This document shows, piece after piece, positions 1-7,065 of a stretch of DNA of 8,000 nucleotides. A program made the translations under genes and the position numbers. The notes under the pieces are model-generated. The model did not search any database. It was not told the origin of the DNA and worked only from the letters and a program-made list of their open reading frames with translations. Location of the stretch: NCBI GenBank assembly GCA_034440115.1, contig JAWXBM010000014.1:1-8000 (forward strand), read 5' to 3'. How positions within the stretch are numbered: the stretch's first letter is position 1; every line of letters starts with the position of its first letter. Source of the DNA: JAWXBM01 sp034440115. Lineage in GTDB: Bacteria > Pseudomonadota > Gammaproteobacteria > Xanthomonadales > SZUA-36.

Positions 1-99
1 AGGTTTGGGATGACGGCCAGAAGGTTTGGGATGACGGCCAGAAGGTTTGGGATGACGGCCAGAAGGTTTGGGATGACGGCCAGAAGGTTTGGGATGACG
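1..99. repeat. 21-bp tandem repeat, about 4.7 copies, cut by window edge
   Basis: Four identical 21-bp units start at positions 1, 22, 43 and 64, and a fifth, shortened one runs from 85 to 99. Each begins AGGTTTGGGATGACG followed by GCCAGA. The last unit stops four bases short of the stop codon of the permease gene that ends at 103. The array begins at the first base of the window, so its true copy number is unknown. The unit is 7 codons long, so one plus-strand frame reads as a repeated MTARRFG heptapeptide. That frame then runs antisense into the permease gene, so I do not treat it as coding. Perfect identity between copies suggests recent expansion, or an assembly effect. Confidence 0.95.
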
Positions 100-102
100 A
101 AG

Positions 103-1305
103 TCAGGAGCCGCTGAAGATAATCCTCGGCCGGTTATAGAGCGTGGCGGCCACCGCGGCCAGGGTCAGGCCAATCACCAACGTGCTGCCGATCGACAAGG
201 CATACCACAACGCCGGCACGCCGTCGCCACGGATGATTTCGCCGATCAGCAGGTTTTGCGAGAACAACGGCACCGACATCATCCATAGTTCGGGCTTGAT
301 CGGGTTGGCCATGAAGATGATGCTGGGAATCAGCGGAATCATTACCACCAGGCTCATATAGGACTGCGCCTCGCGGTAAGTCTTGGCAAATGAGGCCAGC
401 AAAGTCAGCAGGCTGGCAGCCAGTATCGCCACCGGCGCAATGACCAGCAGGATCTGCAGCAGCGCCGTAACGGACAGGCTCAAGTCGATACCAAACGTGC
501 CCACCGGCATCAAGGGTAGCACCAGCTTGAACGACACCAGCGTCAATGCCAGCGAGGCCATGGCAAATAATGTCGTGGTCAGCAATTTGCCAACCATGAT
601 CTGCCAGCGGGGCACCGGGTTGATGAACAAAGGCTCCAGGCTCTTACGCTCTTTCTCTCCGGCCGTGGTATCCATGGCCAGGTGCATGCCGCCGGTAAAA
701 GCCGTGATCATCAGCACATAAGGCAGGAAGATCATCGCCAGGATGGCGCGGCTCTTGGCGGTTGAAAGGTCGACATCGCGCACATCAACCGCAGCCATGG
801 CTTGCGGCGCTACGCCTCTGAGTTGCAGGCGCAGCAAGCCAGTTTGTTGTCCATAAACGGCCAGCAGGTTTTTAACCCGACCTATGGCCACCGATGATTC
901 CTGTCGTGACGGATCAGCAATCACCTCGACCGGCGCCGGCTCTCCCGCCAGCCATTTTTCCGGATACTCCGGCAATATACGCAACACCACCAATTCTTCC
1001 TGGCTGCGCACCACTGCTTCGGGGTCCACCGGTGGCGCCTTGATCACGGTGCCCTGTTGTTCCAGAAAGCGCATCAGGCTGGGTGCCAGCTCGGCGCCAA
1101 TGACCGGTACCTCAAGGGTCTTTTCCGCGCGTTCCTGTTCTGCAGACGTGGTAAACCACACCAGTGCGATGAACATGAAGGGGAACAGAATGGGCCCCAA
1201 TAACAGCGTATTGAAAACCGTCCGGCGATCGCGGAAGTTCTCACGGGTTTCCTTGCGGAAGACGGTACCAATGCCGTTCACTTGTCTTTGCTTGACGCCG
1301 CTCAT
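103..1305 (-). CDS. ABC-2 type exporter permease, NatB-like
   Basis: This 400-residue inner-membrane protein is the membrane half of an ABC-2 family exporter. One predicted membrane helix lies at about residues 32-53. A large soluble, probably periplasmic, domain follows at about 54-185, then five more helices at about 186-208, 240-262, 280-305, 315-335 and 365-388. The cytoplasmic segment at 211-241 carries the TTAGEKERKSLEPLF stretch typical of NatB and related permeases, thought to contact the ATPase. The start ATG overlaps the stop of the upstream ATPase gene by four bases (ATGA, 1302-1305). A good Shine-Dalgarno AAGGA lies 8 bases upstream (1314-1318, minus strand). It is the last gene of a three-gene operon and ends next to the tandem repeat. 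Characterised NatAB exports sodium, but homologues serve varied substrates, so the substrate here is unknown. I see no frameshift or truncation. Confidence 0.9.
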   Translation of the reverse strand: MSGVKQRQVNGIGTVFRKETRENFRDRRTVFNTLLLGPILFPFMFIALVWFTTSAEQERAEKTLEVPVIGAELAPSLMRFLEQQGTVIKAPPVDPEAVVRSQEELVVLRILPEYPEKWLAGEPAPVEVIADPSRQESSVAIGRVKNLLAVYGQQTGLLRLQLRGVAPQAMAAVDVRDVDLSTAKSRAILAMIFLPYVLMITAFTGGMHLAMDTTAGEKERKSLEPLFINPVPRWQIMVGKLLTTTLFAMASLALTLVSFKLVLPLMPVGTFGIDLSLSVTALLQILLVIAPVAILAASLLTLLASFAKTYREAQSYMSLVVMIPLIPSIIFMANPIKPELWMMSVPLFSQNLLIGEIIRGDGVPALWYALSIGSTLVIGLTLAAVAATLYNRPRIIFSGS

Positions 1306-2036
1306 GCCAGTAATCCTTCATCCGAGCCAATCAATTTGACAAAGGCATCTTCCAGTGAGCTTGAGCCGCTGCGTTCCATCAATTCCTCGGCTGTCCCGTC
1401 TGCTGCCACTGCGCCCTTGGCGATAATCACGATACGATCACACAAGGCGGCGACCTCCTGCATGATATGGGTGGAGAGCACTACCGAATGGCCATCCCGT
1501 TTCAGGCAGAGTATGTAGTTGCGTAATGCCCGTGTGGCCATCACATCGAGGCCATTACTGGGCTCGTCCAAAAGCACGGTTTGCGGGCTGTGCACCATGG
1601 CCCGGGCGATGGCGACCTTCACTCGTTGACCTTGCGAAAAGCCCTCGGTGCGGCGGTCGATGAAATCTTCCATACCCAGCGTTTTGGTCAAGTGATCTAT
1701 GCGCTCGTTCATTTGCGCGCGTGTCATGCCATGCAACTCACCGAAGTATTCGATGTTTTCCCGTGCGGTCAGCCGGTTGTACAGGCCGCGACCATCGGGT
1801 ACTACGCCCAGCGTGCGCTTGATCTCCATGGCGTCTTTGCCCGGGTCCAGACCATCGATTCGAATCTCGCCTTCATCCGGCGGCAGCAATGAATACAGCA
1901 TGCGCAGCGTGGTGGTTTTGCCAGCGCCGTTCGGGCCCAGCAAGCCGGTGATCTCGCCATCGCGCGCTTCGAAACTCACGCCGCACACGGCTTTCACATC
2001 ACCAAAGGATTTGTGCAGGTTTTTTACTACGATCAT
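1302..2036 (-). CDS. ABC exporter ATP-binding protein, NatA-like
   Basis: This 244-residue cytoplasmic ATPase should power the NatB-like permease encoded directly downstream. Visible motifs are Walker A GPNGAGKT at residues 34-41, signature FSQGQ at 133-137, Walker B TVLLDEP at 153-159 with Asp157 and Glu158, D-loop GLD at 162-164 and switch His190. The Q-loop position reads VVPDGRGLY (78-86), with Asp81 where most ABC ATPases have Gln. NatA-type proteins commonly vary here, so this supports the NatA assignment rather than inactivity. The start ATG overlaps the hydrolase stop codon (ATGA, 2033-2036). Only a weak GGGG lies about 8 bases upstream, so translation probably depends on coupling to the hydrolase gene. 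Its length is normal for a single nucleotide-binding domain. The ATPase role is certain and the subfamily is likely. Confidence 0.93.
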   Translation of the reverse strand: MIVVKNLHKSFGDVKAVCGVSFEARDGEITGLLGPNGAGKTTTLRMLYSLLPPDEGEIRIDGLDPGKDAMEIKRTLGVVPDGRGLYNRLTARENIEYFGELHGMTRAQMNERIDHLTKTLGMEDFIDRRTEGFSQGQRVKVAIARAMVHSPQTVLLDEPSNGLDVMATRALRNYILCLKRDGHSVVLSTHIMQEVAALCDRIVIIAKGAVAADGTAEELMERSGSSSLEDAFVKLIGSDEGLLA

Positions 2037-3532
2037 GGCTTGGGCCCCGTAAGTGACATGAACCAGGGCGAAGCCTGTAGTTGTGCGATGCAGCTGGTAT
2101 CCAACTCGCTGAAATCGGCGGCGACGATAAATTCAGAAACCAGTTTACCCAAGCAGCCTTTGCCGGTCACGCTGTGACCTTGCCCCGGTGCTACCAAATG
2201 CTTGCCATTGCTCAAGTGCTGCAATACCTGTTCGGCGTATTCAGGAGGAGTCACAGGATCCAGTTCTCCCGATAACAACAGCACCGGCTTGTCGCTGTCT
2301 ATGGGTTGGTTGAAATCGGCCGGAACCGCGCCACGCGGCCACAGAGCGCACTGAATATCAGAAGATCGCCGCATGCTGTCGCCGAGCAAATAGGATGGGT
2401 CAGCTCCGCTGTTGGCAGGGAAACGCGGAAAATCTTCCGCACAAACCACGGACAGTTCCATGCCCTGAGCGATGCTTTCGGCCAGGCCAGTGGCGGTAAT
2501 CATCAGCTGGCTGGCGATGCGGGAGTAATCGCCGGTAGTGGCAGCTTCGTGTATCAATAGCGGCAGCAGAGCCTGCGTCTCAGAAGCGTAGCTGAGAAAA
2601 CGTATGGCCCCACCCAGCACATCACGGTCAAATTTCAGTTGTTGTGGTTCGCCTGTCAGTGGGTGATCGATGGTGATCATCACCGGGTTGGCGGTAACGG
2701 CTTCGGCCATCAGACGCAGATTTTCACGGCTATCCGGAAAAGCTTCGCGGCAGTCGGCATCGGCCTCACAGGCATTCAGGATGCGGTCCAGCGCCTGGTC
2801 CAGTTTTTCTGCGTGCTCACTGCCCAAAGCCAGGGTTTGCGGTACCACGCTGTCGAGCACTACGGTTCTGACCCGTTCCGGGTAAAGGCGCATGTATACC
2901 TGCGCCGCACGCGTGCCATACGAAACTCCGAACAGGTTCAGTTGCTCATAGCCCAATGCTGCACGAACCTGGTCGTAGTCCTGCATGGCGATGGTGGTGG
3001 TGTAGAAGCGTGGGTCGCCTTGCAGGCCATCAAGGCATTCCTGAGTGGTGCGTTCCAGATCTTCCCAGTCATAGCTCAAGGCTTCGTCCAAACCGATCTG
3101 GCGGCAGCGCAAGGGGTTGGATTGGCCAGTGCCGCGTTGGTCGATCAGCAAAACATCACGGTTCTCGGTCAACTTGCGAAAAGCCGGCGCAACGATCAGC
3201 CAGGCTTCAGTGGCTGCTTGTCCCGGGCCACCGGCAAACAACACCAGTGGGTCGGGTTCTACCTTGTTGCTGGTGGCCGGGACTCGAGCCACGCGCAGCT
3301 TAATTGTTTTAGCATTCGGCTGTTGAGGATTTTCGGCTACTTCAAACCAGCCGCATTCAGCCGGAGCGGTCAGCCCAGTGCCTGGCAAACGCAGCTCACA
3401 AGGGGATAGCTCGAGGGTAGCTTTGACTTCCTGTGCTGAAGCTTGTGTGCATGGCAACACAATCAGCGCCGATAAAAGTATCAATGACGTGCTGAGTCCA
3501 GTGCTGTTAAATCGTGTTTTTAGCAATTGCAT
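2033..3532 (-). CDS. Secreted alpha/beta hydrolase, S33 peptidase type with TAP-like C-terminus
   Basis: This 499-residue predicted exported hydrolase resembles the prolyl/tripeptidyl aminopeptidases of family S33. Residues 1-33 look like a Sec signal peptide: Lys5 and Arg7, a hydrophobic core at 13-27, and an ASA cleavage site before Gln34. The Pro before Cys28 argues against a lipobox. The fold shows an oxyanion segment LFAGGPGQ at 98-105, DQRGTGQSNP at 131-140, a nucleophile elbow GVSYG with Ser204, Asp425 in GELDPVTP, and His453 in GQGHSV. The triad is therefore complete. The C-terminal part (about 360-475) matches the TAP-like domain layout, including the VVCAEDFP stretch at 362-369. Ten cysteines in the mature part suggest disulfides and a periplasmic or extracellular site. 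It is the first gene of an operon with the NatAB-like exporter and overlaps the ATPase by four bases. Substrate is unknown: N-terminal peptide cleavage is the family expectation, but an esterase is possible. Confidence 0.88.
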   Translation of the reverse strand: MQLLKTRFNSTGLSTSLILLSALIVLPCTQASAQEVKATLELSPCELRLPGTGLTAPAECGWFEVAENPQQPNAKTIKLRVARVPATSNKVEPDPLVLFAGGPGQAATEAWLIVAPAFRKLTENRDVLLIDQRGTGQSNPLRCRQIGLDEALSYDWEDLERTTQECLDGLQGDPRFYTTTIAMQDYDQVRAALGYEQLNLFGVSYGTRAAQVYMRLYPERVRTVVLDSVVPQTLALGSEHAEKLDQALDRILNACEADADCREAFPDSRENLRLMAEAVTANPVMITIDHPLTGEPQQLKFDRDVLGGAIRFLSYASETQALLPLLIHEAATTGDYSRIASQLMITATGLAESIAQGMELSVVCAEDFPRFPANSGADPSYLLGDSMRRSSDIQCALWPRGAVPADFNQPIDSDKPVLLLSGELDPVTPPEYAEQVLQHLSNGKHLVAPGQGHSVTGKGCLGKLVSEFIVAADFSELDTSCIAQLQASPWFMSLTGPKP

Positions 3533-3811
3533 AAGATGCGTAATGGTTTCCTGAACCGCGTTTGGCCTGAGCAGCCGCCAAGATAGGGCTTCAAACCTGC
3601 GCTGTCCATAGGTGAAAGGTCACATCTGCGGCTGTAACGGTGTTGATACGGGCTCTGATCCGCACCATATACAGTCGGAAACTCAATATCCCGAAAAAGC
3701 CGACGGGCTTCTGGGCCAAAAGGTCAGCCTGGCTCCGTGGGAAAGACAATTACATGCACCTGCCTGCCTGCGCTAGGATAGGCATTGCCGCCAACAGGAA
3801 CACCAAACTCG
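3533..3811. promoter_or_regulatory. Divergent intergenic region between two exporter operons
   Basis: These 279 bases must hold the start signals for the hydrolase-natAB operon (minus) and yadGH (plus). For yadG, the best -10 candidate is TAGGAT at 3774-3779, about 30 bases before the ATG, but no good -35 sits at normal spacing. A second weak pair is TTGATA (3643-3648) with TATACA (3668-3673), spaced 19. GTGA-AAGG-TCAC at 3612-3623 is a short palindrome that could be an operator. Its 4-base spacer is not that of a standard CRP site. A run of three CCTG units lies at 3759-3770. I found no convincing promoter for the minus-strand operon and no RNA gene. Specific sites here are low-confidence; only the regulatory role of the region is likely. 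Confidence 0.45.
3796..3800 (+). promoter_or_regulatory. Ribosome binding site deciding the yadG start
   Basis: AGGAA lies 11 bases before the ATG at 3812 and supports that start. The frame is also open from a TTG at 3785, which would add nine residues. That TTG lies upstream of this site and has no Shine-Dalgarno of its own, and E. coli YadG starts close to the ATG position. Confidence 0.5.
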
Positions 3812-4762
3812 ATGTATGCATTGCAAATCAAGGATCTGCGCAAAACCTATGGCAGTGGCGTAGAAGCGCTCAAGGGAATTTCGCTGAATGTTGCTGAGGG
3901 CGATTTCTTCGGCTTTCTGGGGCCGAACGGTGCGGGTAAGTCCACCTTGATTGGTATTGTTTCTTCACTGGTTAATGCCACTTCGGGTGAATCACTGGTA
4001 TTTGGCACCAGCGTGCAAACACAACGTTCTTTGGCCATGAGCTACATTGGCCTGGTGCCGCAAGAACTGAACTTCAACATGTTCGAAAAGCCGTTTGAGA
4101 TCGTGGTGAACCAGGCTGGGTATTATGGTATTCCGCGTCGCATCGCCACCGAGCGGGCAGAGAAATATCTGCGGCAATTGCAACTCTGGGATAAGGCTTT
4201 TGAAATATCCAGGAATTTATCCGGCGGAATGAAACGACGCTTGATGATTGCACGCGCGATGGTCAACGAACCACGTTTGCTGATCCTGGACGAACCCACT
4301 GCTGGCGTGGATATCGAGATCCGTCGCTCCATGTGGGAGTTCATCAGGGCCATCAATGAAGCCGGAACAACCGTGATCCTTACCACCCATTACCTGGAAG
4401 AAGCTGAGCAGCTCTGTCGCAACATCGCCATTATCGACCATGGCGAGATCGTGGTGGATACCGATGTGAAGAGCCTGTTGGCGCAATTGCAGGTGGAAAC
4501 CTTTGTGTTGGATCTGCGTGAGTCGTTGCAACATCCACCCCAGGTTGAAGGGATGCAAATCAGCCTGAGGGATTCACGTACCCTGGAAGCTTCGGTGCCC
4601 AAGGAAAAATCACTCAACAGCCTTTTTGCAGCGCTGGATCAGAAGGGAATTCATGTGCTGAGCATGCGTAACAAAGCCAATCGCCTGGAAGAATTGTTCC
4701 TGGGCATGGTGGAACAGAACAATGACCAGCCTAAGTCGGTAGTCAGCGGAGCTTCGGCATGA
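3812..4762 (+). CDS. yadG: YadG, ABC exporter ATP-binding protein
   Basis: This 316-residue cytoplasmic ATPase matches my memory of E. coli YadG (308 residues) along its full length, including the distinctive segments VVNQAGYYG (98-106) and LSMRNKANRLEELF near the C-terminus. Motifs are Walker A GPNGAGKS at 37-44, Q-loop Gln84, signature LSGGM at 136-140, Walker B LLILDEP at 156-162 and switch His193. The C-terminal 90 or so residues after the nucleotide-binding domain are a YadG-family extension. It is the first gene of a two-gene operon and shares an ATGA overlap (4759-4762) with yadH. It is predicted to drive export by an ABC-2 transporter at the inner membrane. The physiological substrate of YadGH is, as far as I know, not established. 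All catalytic residues are present. Confidence 0.95.
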   Translation: MYALQIKDLRKTYGSGVEALKGISLNVAEGDFFGFLGPNGAGKSTLIGIVSSLVNATSGESLVFGTSVQTQRSLAMSYIGLVPQELNFNMFEKPFEIVVNQAGYYGIPRRIATERAEKYLRQLQLWDKAFEISRNLSGGMKRRLMIARAMVNEPRLLILDEPTAGVDIEIRRSMWEFIRAINEAGTTVILTTHYLEEAEQLCRNIAIIDHGEIVVDTDVKSLLAQLQVETFVLDLRESLQHPPQVEGMQISLRDSRTLEASVPKEKSLNSLFAALDQKGIHVLSMRNKANRLEELFLGMVEQNNDQPKSVVSGASA

Positions 4763-5532
4763 GCGCGCAAATCAATTGGGTTGGCTACACCACCATCGTG
4801 CGCAAGGAAATTACCCGCATTTTGCGCATCTGGGGCCAGACCATCGTACCTCCGGCCATCACCATGTCTTTGTATTTCATTATCTTCGGCGAGTTGATTG
4901 GCCAGCGTATTGGCGACATGGGTGGCTTCACTTACATGCAATACATCGTGCCAGGGCTGGTGATCATGTCGGTGATTACCAACTCGTATGGCAACATGGT
5001 TTCGTCTTTTTTTGGTGCCAAGTTTGGCAAGCACATTGAAGAATTGCTGATCTCACCACTGCCCAACTGGATCATCATGGCAGGTTATGTCACAGGTGCG
5101 GTGGTGCGCGGCCTGATGGTGGGCTTTGTGGTGTTGCTGGTGTCGCTGTTGTTTACCCATCTGCAGGTATCGCACCTGTTGGTCGCCATCAGTGTATTGC
5201 TGCTGACTGCCATCGTGTTTTCCCTGGCCGGCATGATCAACACGATTTTCGCGCAAAAGTTTGATGATATTACCATCATCCCGACTTTTATCCTGGCGCC
5301 TTTGACCTACCTCGGCGGCGTTTTTTACTCCATCGATCTTTTACCTGAATTCTGGCAGCGAGTTTCGGCCTTTAATCCGATTCTCTATATGGTGAATGGT
5401 TTTCGCTACGGCATACTGGGTGTTTCCGATGTCAGCCTGGCGCAAACCTATGGCGTGATACTGATCGCTGGTGCCGTGCTGTTTGCCTGGTGCTTGTGGT
5501 TGCTGCACCGTGGTGTGGGCATGCGTACCTGA
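4759..5532 (+). CDS. yadH: YadH, ABC-2 type inner-membrane permease
   Basis: This 257-residue permease has about six predicted membrane helices and closely matches E. coli YadH in length and sequence. Shared landmarks are the N-terminal QTIVPPAITMSLYFIIFG (27-44), the GAKFGKHIEELLISPLP loop (86-102), and the ABC-2 signature region LTYLGGVFYSIDLLPEFW (182-199) followed by NPILYMVNGFRYG (206-218). It forms the membrane channel partner of YadG. The ATG overlaps the yadG stop by four bases, and GGAG at 4748-4751 lies 7 bases upstream, so the two are translated together. It lacks the large periplasmic domain of the NatB-like permease encoded in the opposite direction, so the two exporters are of different ABC-2 subtypes. 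No terminator is obvious in the 131 bases after it. Confidence 0.95.
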   Translation: MSAQINWVGYTTIVRKEITRILRIWGQTIVPPAITMSLYFIIFGELIGQRIGDMGGFTYMQYIVPGLVIMSVITNSYGNMVSSFFGAKFGKHIEELLISPLPNWIIMAGYVTGAVVRGLMVGFVVLLVSLLFTHLQVSHLLVAISVLLLTAIVFSLAGMINTIFAQKFDDITIIPTFILAPLTYLGGVFYSIDLLPEFWQRVSAFNPILYMVNGFRYGILGVSDVSLAQTYGVILIAGAVLFAWCLWLLHRGVGMRT

Positions 5533-5651
5533 TTAGACGACTCCAAGTTGCAGCCAAATTGCGGTAAAGTTGTCTCGAGAGGTCAACAAGGACCACCAGG
5601 ATCAGCCACCCAAACTGTTTATGGCTGCTAAGTTGGGCTAACAAATTACAC

Positions 5652-5655
5652 AGGA
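5652..5655 (+). promoter_or_regulatory. Ribosome binding site of the desaturase gene
   Basis: AGGA lies 8 bases before the ATG at 5664, an ideal spacing that fixes this start. The 131-base gap after yadH shows no clear promoter or hairpin terminator; the weak CAGCCA/TGGCTG inverted repeat at about 5603-5627 lacks a T-run. Transcription could come from yadGH read-through or an unrecognised promoter. Confidence 0.6.
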
Positions 5656-5663
5656 ATAATTGA

Positions 5664-6887
5664 ATGACAGATTCTCCTTCTGCAGCTTCACAGGCAGAAC
5701 CCGGTGCCATCAACTGGACCGTTACTGCCGTGCTGGGACTTACATTTCTGGTCGCTATCACGGTCGTGCCCTGGTACGGTATCGTTCATGGCTACAGTCC
5801 CTGGGCCTGGGTCTTTTTTGGCATTTTCATGGTGCTCAATGGCATCGGCATTGGCAGTGGATATCACCGGCTGTGGTCGCACCGCACTTATGAAGCTCAC
5901 CCGATACTCAAATGGTTTCTGGCCATCGCGGGTGGCATGTCGTTGCAGAACAGCATCATCGTCTGGTCGGCGCGCCATCGGGTGCACCACCGCGATGTGG
6001 ATGACAACGATAAAGATCCGTATTCCATAGGCCGTGGCTTCTGGTTTGCCCACATCGGCTGGATGCTCAAGGATTATCCCAGCGGCGACGTGGATTACAG
6101 CGTGGTGCCCGACCTGTTCAAAGATCCGGTTGCGGCTTTCCAGCACCGCTGGTACTGGACTCTCGTCTGGCTTACCAACCTGGCCTTGCCGCTGTTTCTG
6201 GGCTGGTTGACTGGCGATATGCTGGGCATGTTCCTGTTGGCCGGAATTGCCCGCCTGGTTTTGAGCCACCACGTGACTTTTTTCATCAACTCGCTGGCAC
6301 ACATGTGGGGCACACAGCCTTACACCGACGAAAATTCCGCGCGTGACAATCATTTCCTTGCGCTGATTACTTATGGTGAGGGCTACCACAACTACCATCA
6401 CTTGTTCCAAAGCGATTACCGCAATGGCATACGTTGGTGGCATTTGGACATCAACAAGTGGTTTATTTCCACCTGTGCCTGGTTAGGGCTGGTCAAAAAC
6501 CGCAAGCGCACTCCGGCATTCAAGGTGTTGCGCGCCAGGTTAAACATGGAATTCAAACGCGCCCAGCAGAAGCTGGAGCGTATTCAGGATGGCGGGGCAG
6601 GCTGGAAAGATCAGTTGGAGCATGAGTACGAGCAGTTTGTGGAAACCGTGAAGGAGTGGCAGCACCTGCAGGTCGAGCGTGTGCAGTTGGGTCGACAGGC
6701 AATTTCAAACCGCATAGATGCAGAGAAAGCTGCCATCTCGGCCCGCTTTGATGCCGAAAAAGCATCGCTTTCAGCTCGTATTGAAAGTGAAAAATCAGCC
6801 CTGTCGGCGCGCTACCATGAACTGGAGCGCAGTCTTAAGATGCAGCACAAGCGGGTCGCTTTGTTGGCATCTCAAGTGCATATCTGA
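5664..6887 (+). CDS. Membrane delta-9-type fatty acyl desaturase with coiled-coil tail
   Basis: This 407-residue di-iron membrane desaturase should introduce a double bond into acyl chains (acyl-CoA or lipid-bound), adjusting membrane fluidity. The three histidine boxes are intact: HRLWSH at 68-73, HRVHH at 105-109 and HNYHH at 242-246. The extra metal-ligand motif of stearoyl-CoA desaturases, NSLAH, is at 209-213. Hydrophobic helices lie at about 18-36, 46-64, 82-101, 165-183 and 186-204. From about 285 onward the protein is charged and helical, and residues 339-393 hold five 11-residue units such as RIDAEKAAISA and RFDAEKASLSA. Plain bacterial desaturases of this family are usually about 300-380 residues, so the tail is an extension, perhaps for oligomerisation or partner binding. 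It lacks a cytochrome b5 domain, so an electron donor must be encoded elsewhere. The exact regiospecificity is inferred from the family. Confidence 0.93.
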   Translation: MTDSPSAASQAEPGAINWTVTAVLGLTFLVAITVVPWYGIVHGYSPWAWVFFGIFMVLNGIGIGSGYHRLWSHRTYEAHPILKWFLAIAGGMSLQNSIIVWSARHRVHHRDVDDNDKDPYSIGRGFWFAHIGWMLKDYPSGDVDYSVVPDLFKDPVAAFQHRWYWTLVWLTNLALPLFLGWLTGDMLGMFLLAGIARLVLSHHVTFFINSLAHMWGTQPYTDENSARDNHFLALITYGEGYHNYHHLFQSDYRNGIRWWHLDINKWFISTCAWLGLVKNRKRTPAFKVLRARLNMEFKRAQQKLERIQDGGAGWKDQLEHEYEQFVETVKEWQHLQVERVQLGRQAISNRIDAEKAAISARFDAEKASLSARIESEKSALSARYHELERSLKMQHKRVALLASQVHI

Positions 6888-6901
6888 CTCGAAACAAGGC
6901 C

Positions 6902-6939
6902 GAATAATTGGGTGAATAATTGGGGTGAATAATTGGGGT
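6902..6939. repeat. Three short direct repeats GAATAATTGGG(G)T
   Basis: Copies lie at 6902-6913 (one G shorter), 6914-6926 and 6927-6939. They sit 14 bases after the desaturase stop codon. The third copy leads directly into the GGGGTCAGAGTAAA arm of the inverted repeat that follows. Confidence 0.85.
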
Positions 6940-7006
6940 CAGAGTAAATTTTCGGTAAGCCGTCTGGTTTTATTAGTTGCCGAAGCTTGCATTTTTACTC
7001 CGACCC
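6936..7006. repeat. Imperfect inverted repeat, REP/RAYT-like remnant
   Basis: The left arm GGGTCAGAGTAAA (6936-6948) pairs with TTTACTCCGACCC (6994-7006) at 12 of 13 positions. Inside it, TTCGGTAA (6951-6958) pairs with TTGCCGAA (6977-6984) with one G-U wobble around an 18-base loop. The whole could fold as a two-part hairpin with an uneven internal loop. The GGGGTCAGAGTAAA motif resembles repeats I recall flanking REP-associated tyrosine transposase (Y1, IS200-like) genes in gammaproteobacteria. That link is from memory, and no transposase gene is present here. It sits between two convergent genes, where it may also affect transcript ends. Confidence 0.65.
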
Positions 7007-7048
7007 AAAATATCCCCAAATACTCCGACCCCAAATATCGACCTCAAA
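6996..7048. repeat. Imperfect direct repeat TACTCCGACCC(C)AAAATAT
   Basis: Units begin at 6996 and 7021, 25 bases apart, and share TACTCCGACCC. Each is followed by a second weaker motif, TCCCCAAA (7013-7020) and ACCTCAAA (7041-7048). These are mirror images of the ATTGGGG units on the left side, so the patch as a whole is a two-sided array. Confidence 0.75.
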
Positions 7049-7065
7049 TATTTTTCAGGTCGCAG

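Noticed and set aside
10..288. 92-residue plus-strand frame with MTARRFG heptapeptide repeats
   Set aside because: It is a by-product of a tandem repeat whose unit is a multiple of three. The rest lies antisense to the permease gene and shows no protein-like features.
2639..3409. 256-residue plus-strand open frame opposite the hydrolase
   Set aside because: It is a shadow of the hydrolase gene, which has a full triad, signal peptide and operon context; the antisense product has no known motifs.
3612..3623. CRP-like site GTGA-N4-TCAC
   Set aside because: The canonical CRP site has a 6-base spacer between TGTGA and TCACA. This has 4, so it is kept only as an unassigned palindrome.
3640..3897. 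85-residue plus-strand frame across the divergent intergenic region
   Set aside because: It overlaps the yadG start in another frame, has no good ribosome binding site and no recognisable motif.
5603..5627. Possible terminator hairpin between yadH and the desaturase
   Set aside because: The stem is only 6 bp with a 13-base loop and there is no following T-run.
5688..6443. 251-residue minus-strand open frame opposite the desaturase
   Set aside because: It is an antisense shadow; the plus-strand frame has all three histidine boxes and an ideal ribosome binding site.
6888..7065. Transposase gene within the repeat patch
   Set aside because: The region is only 178 bases and contains no frame with Y1 transposase motifs (HUH or catalytic Tyr context).
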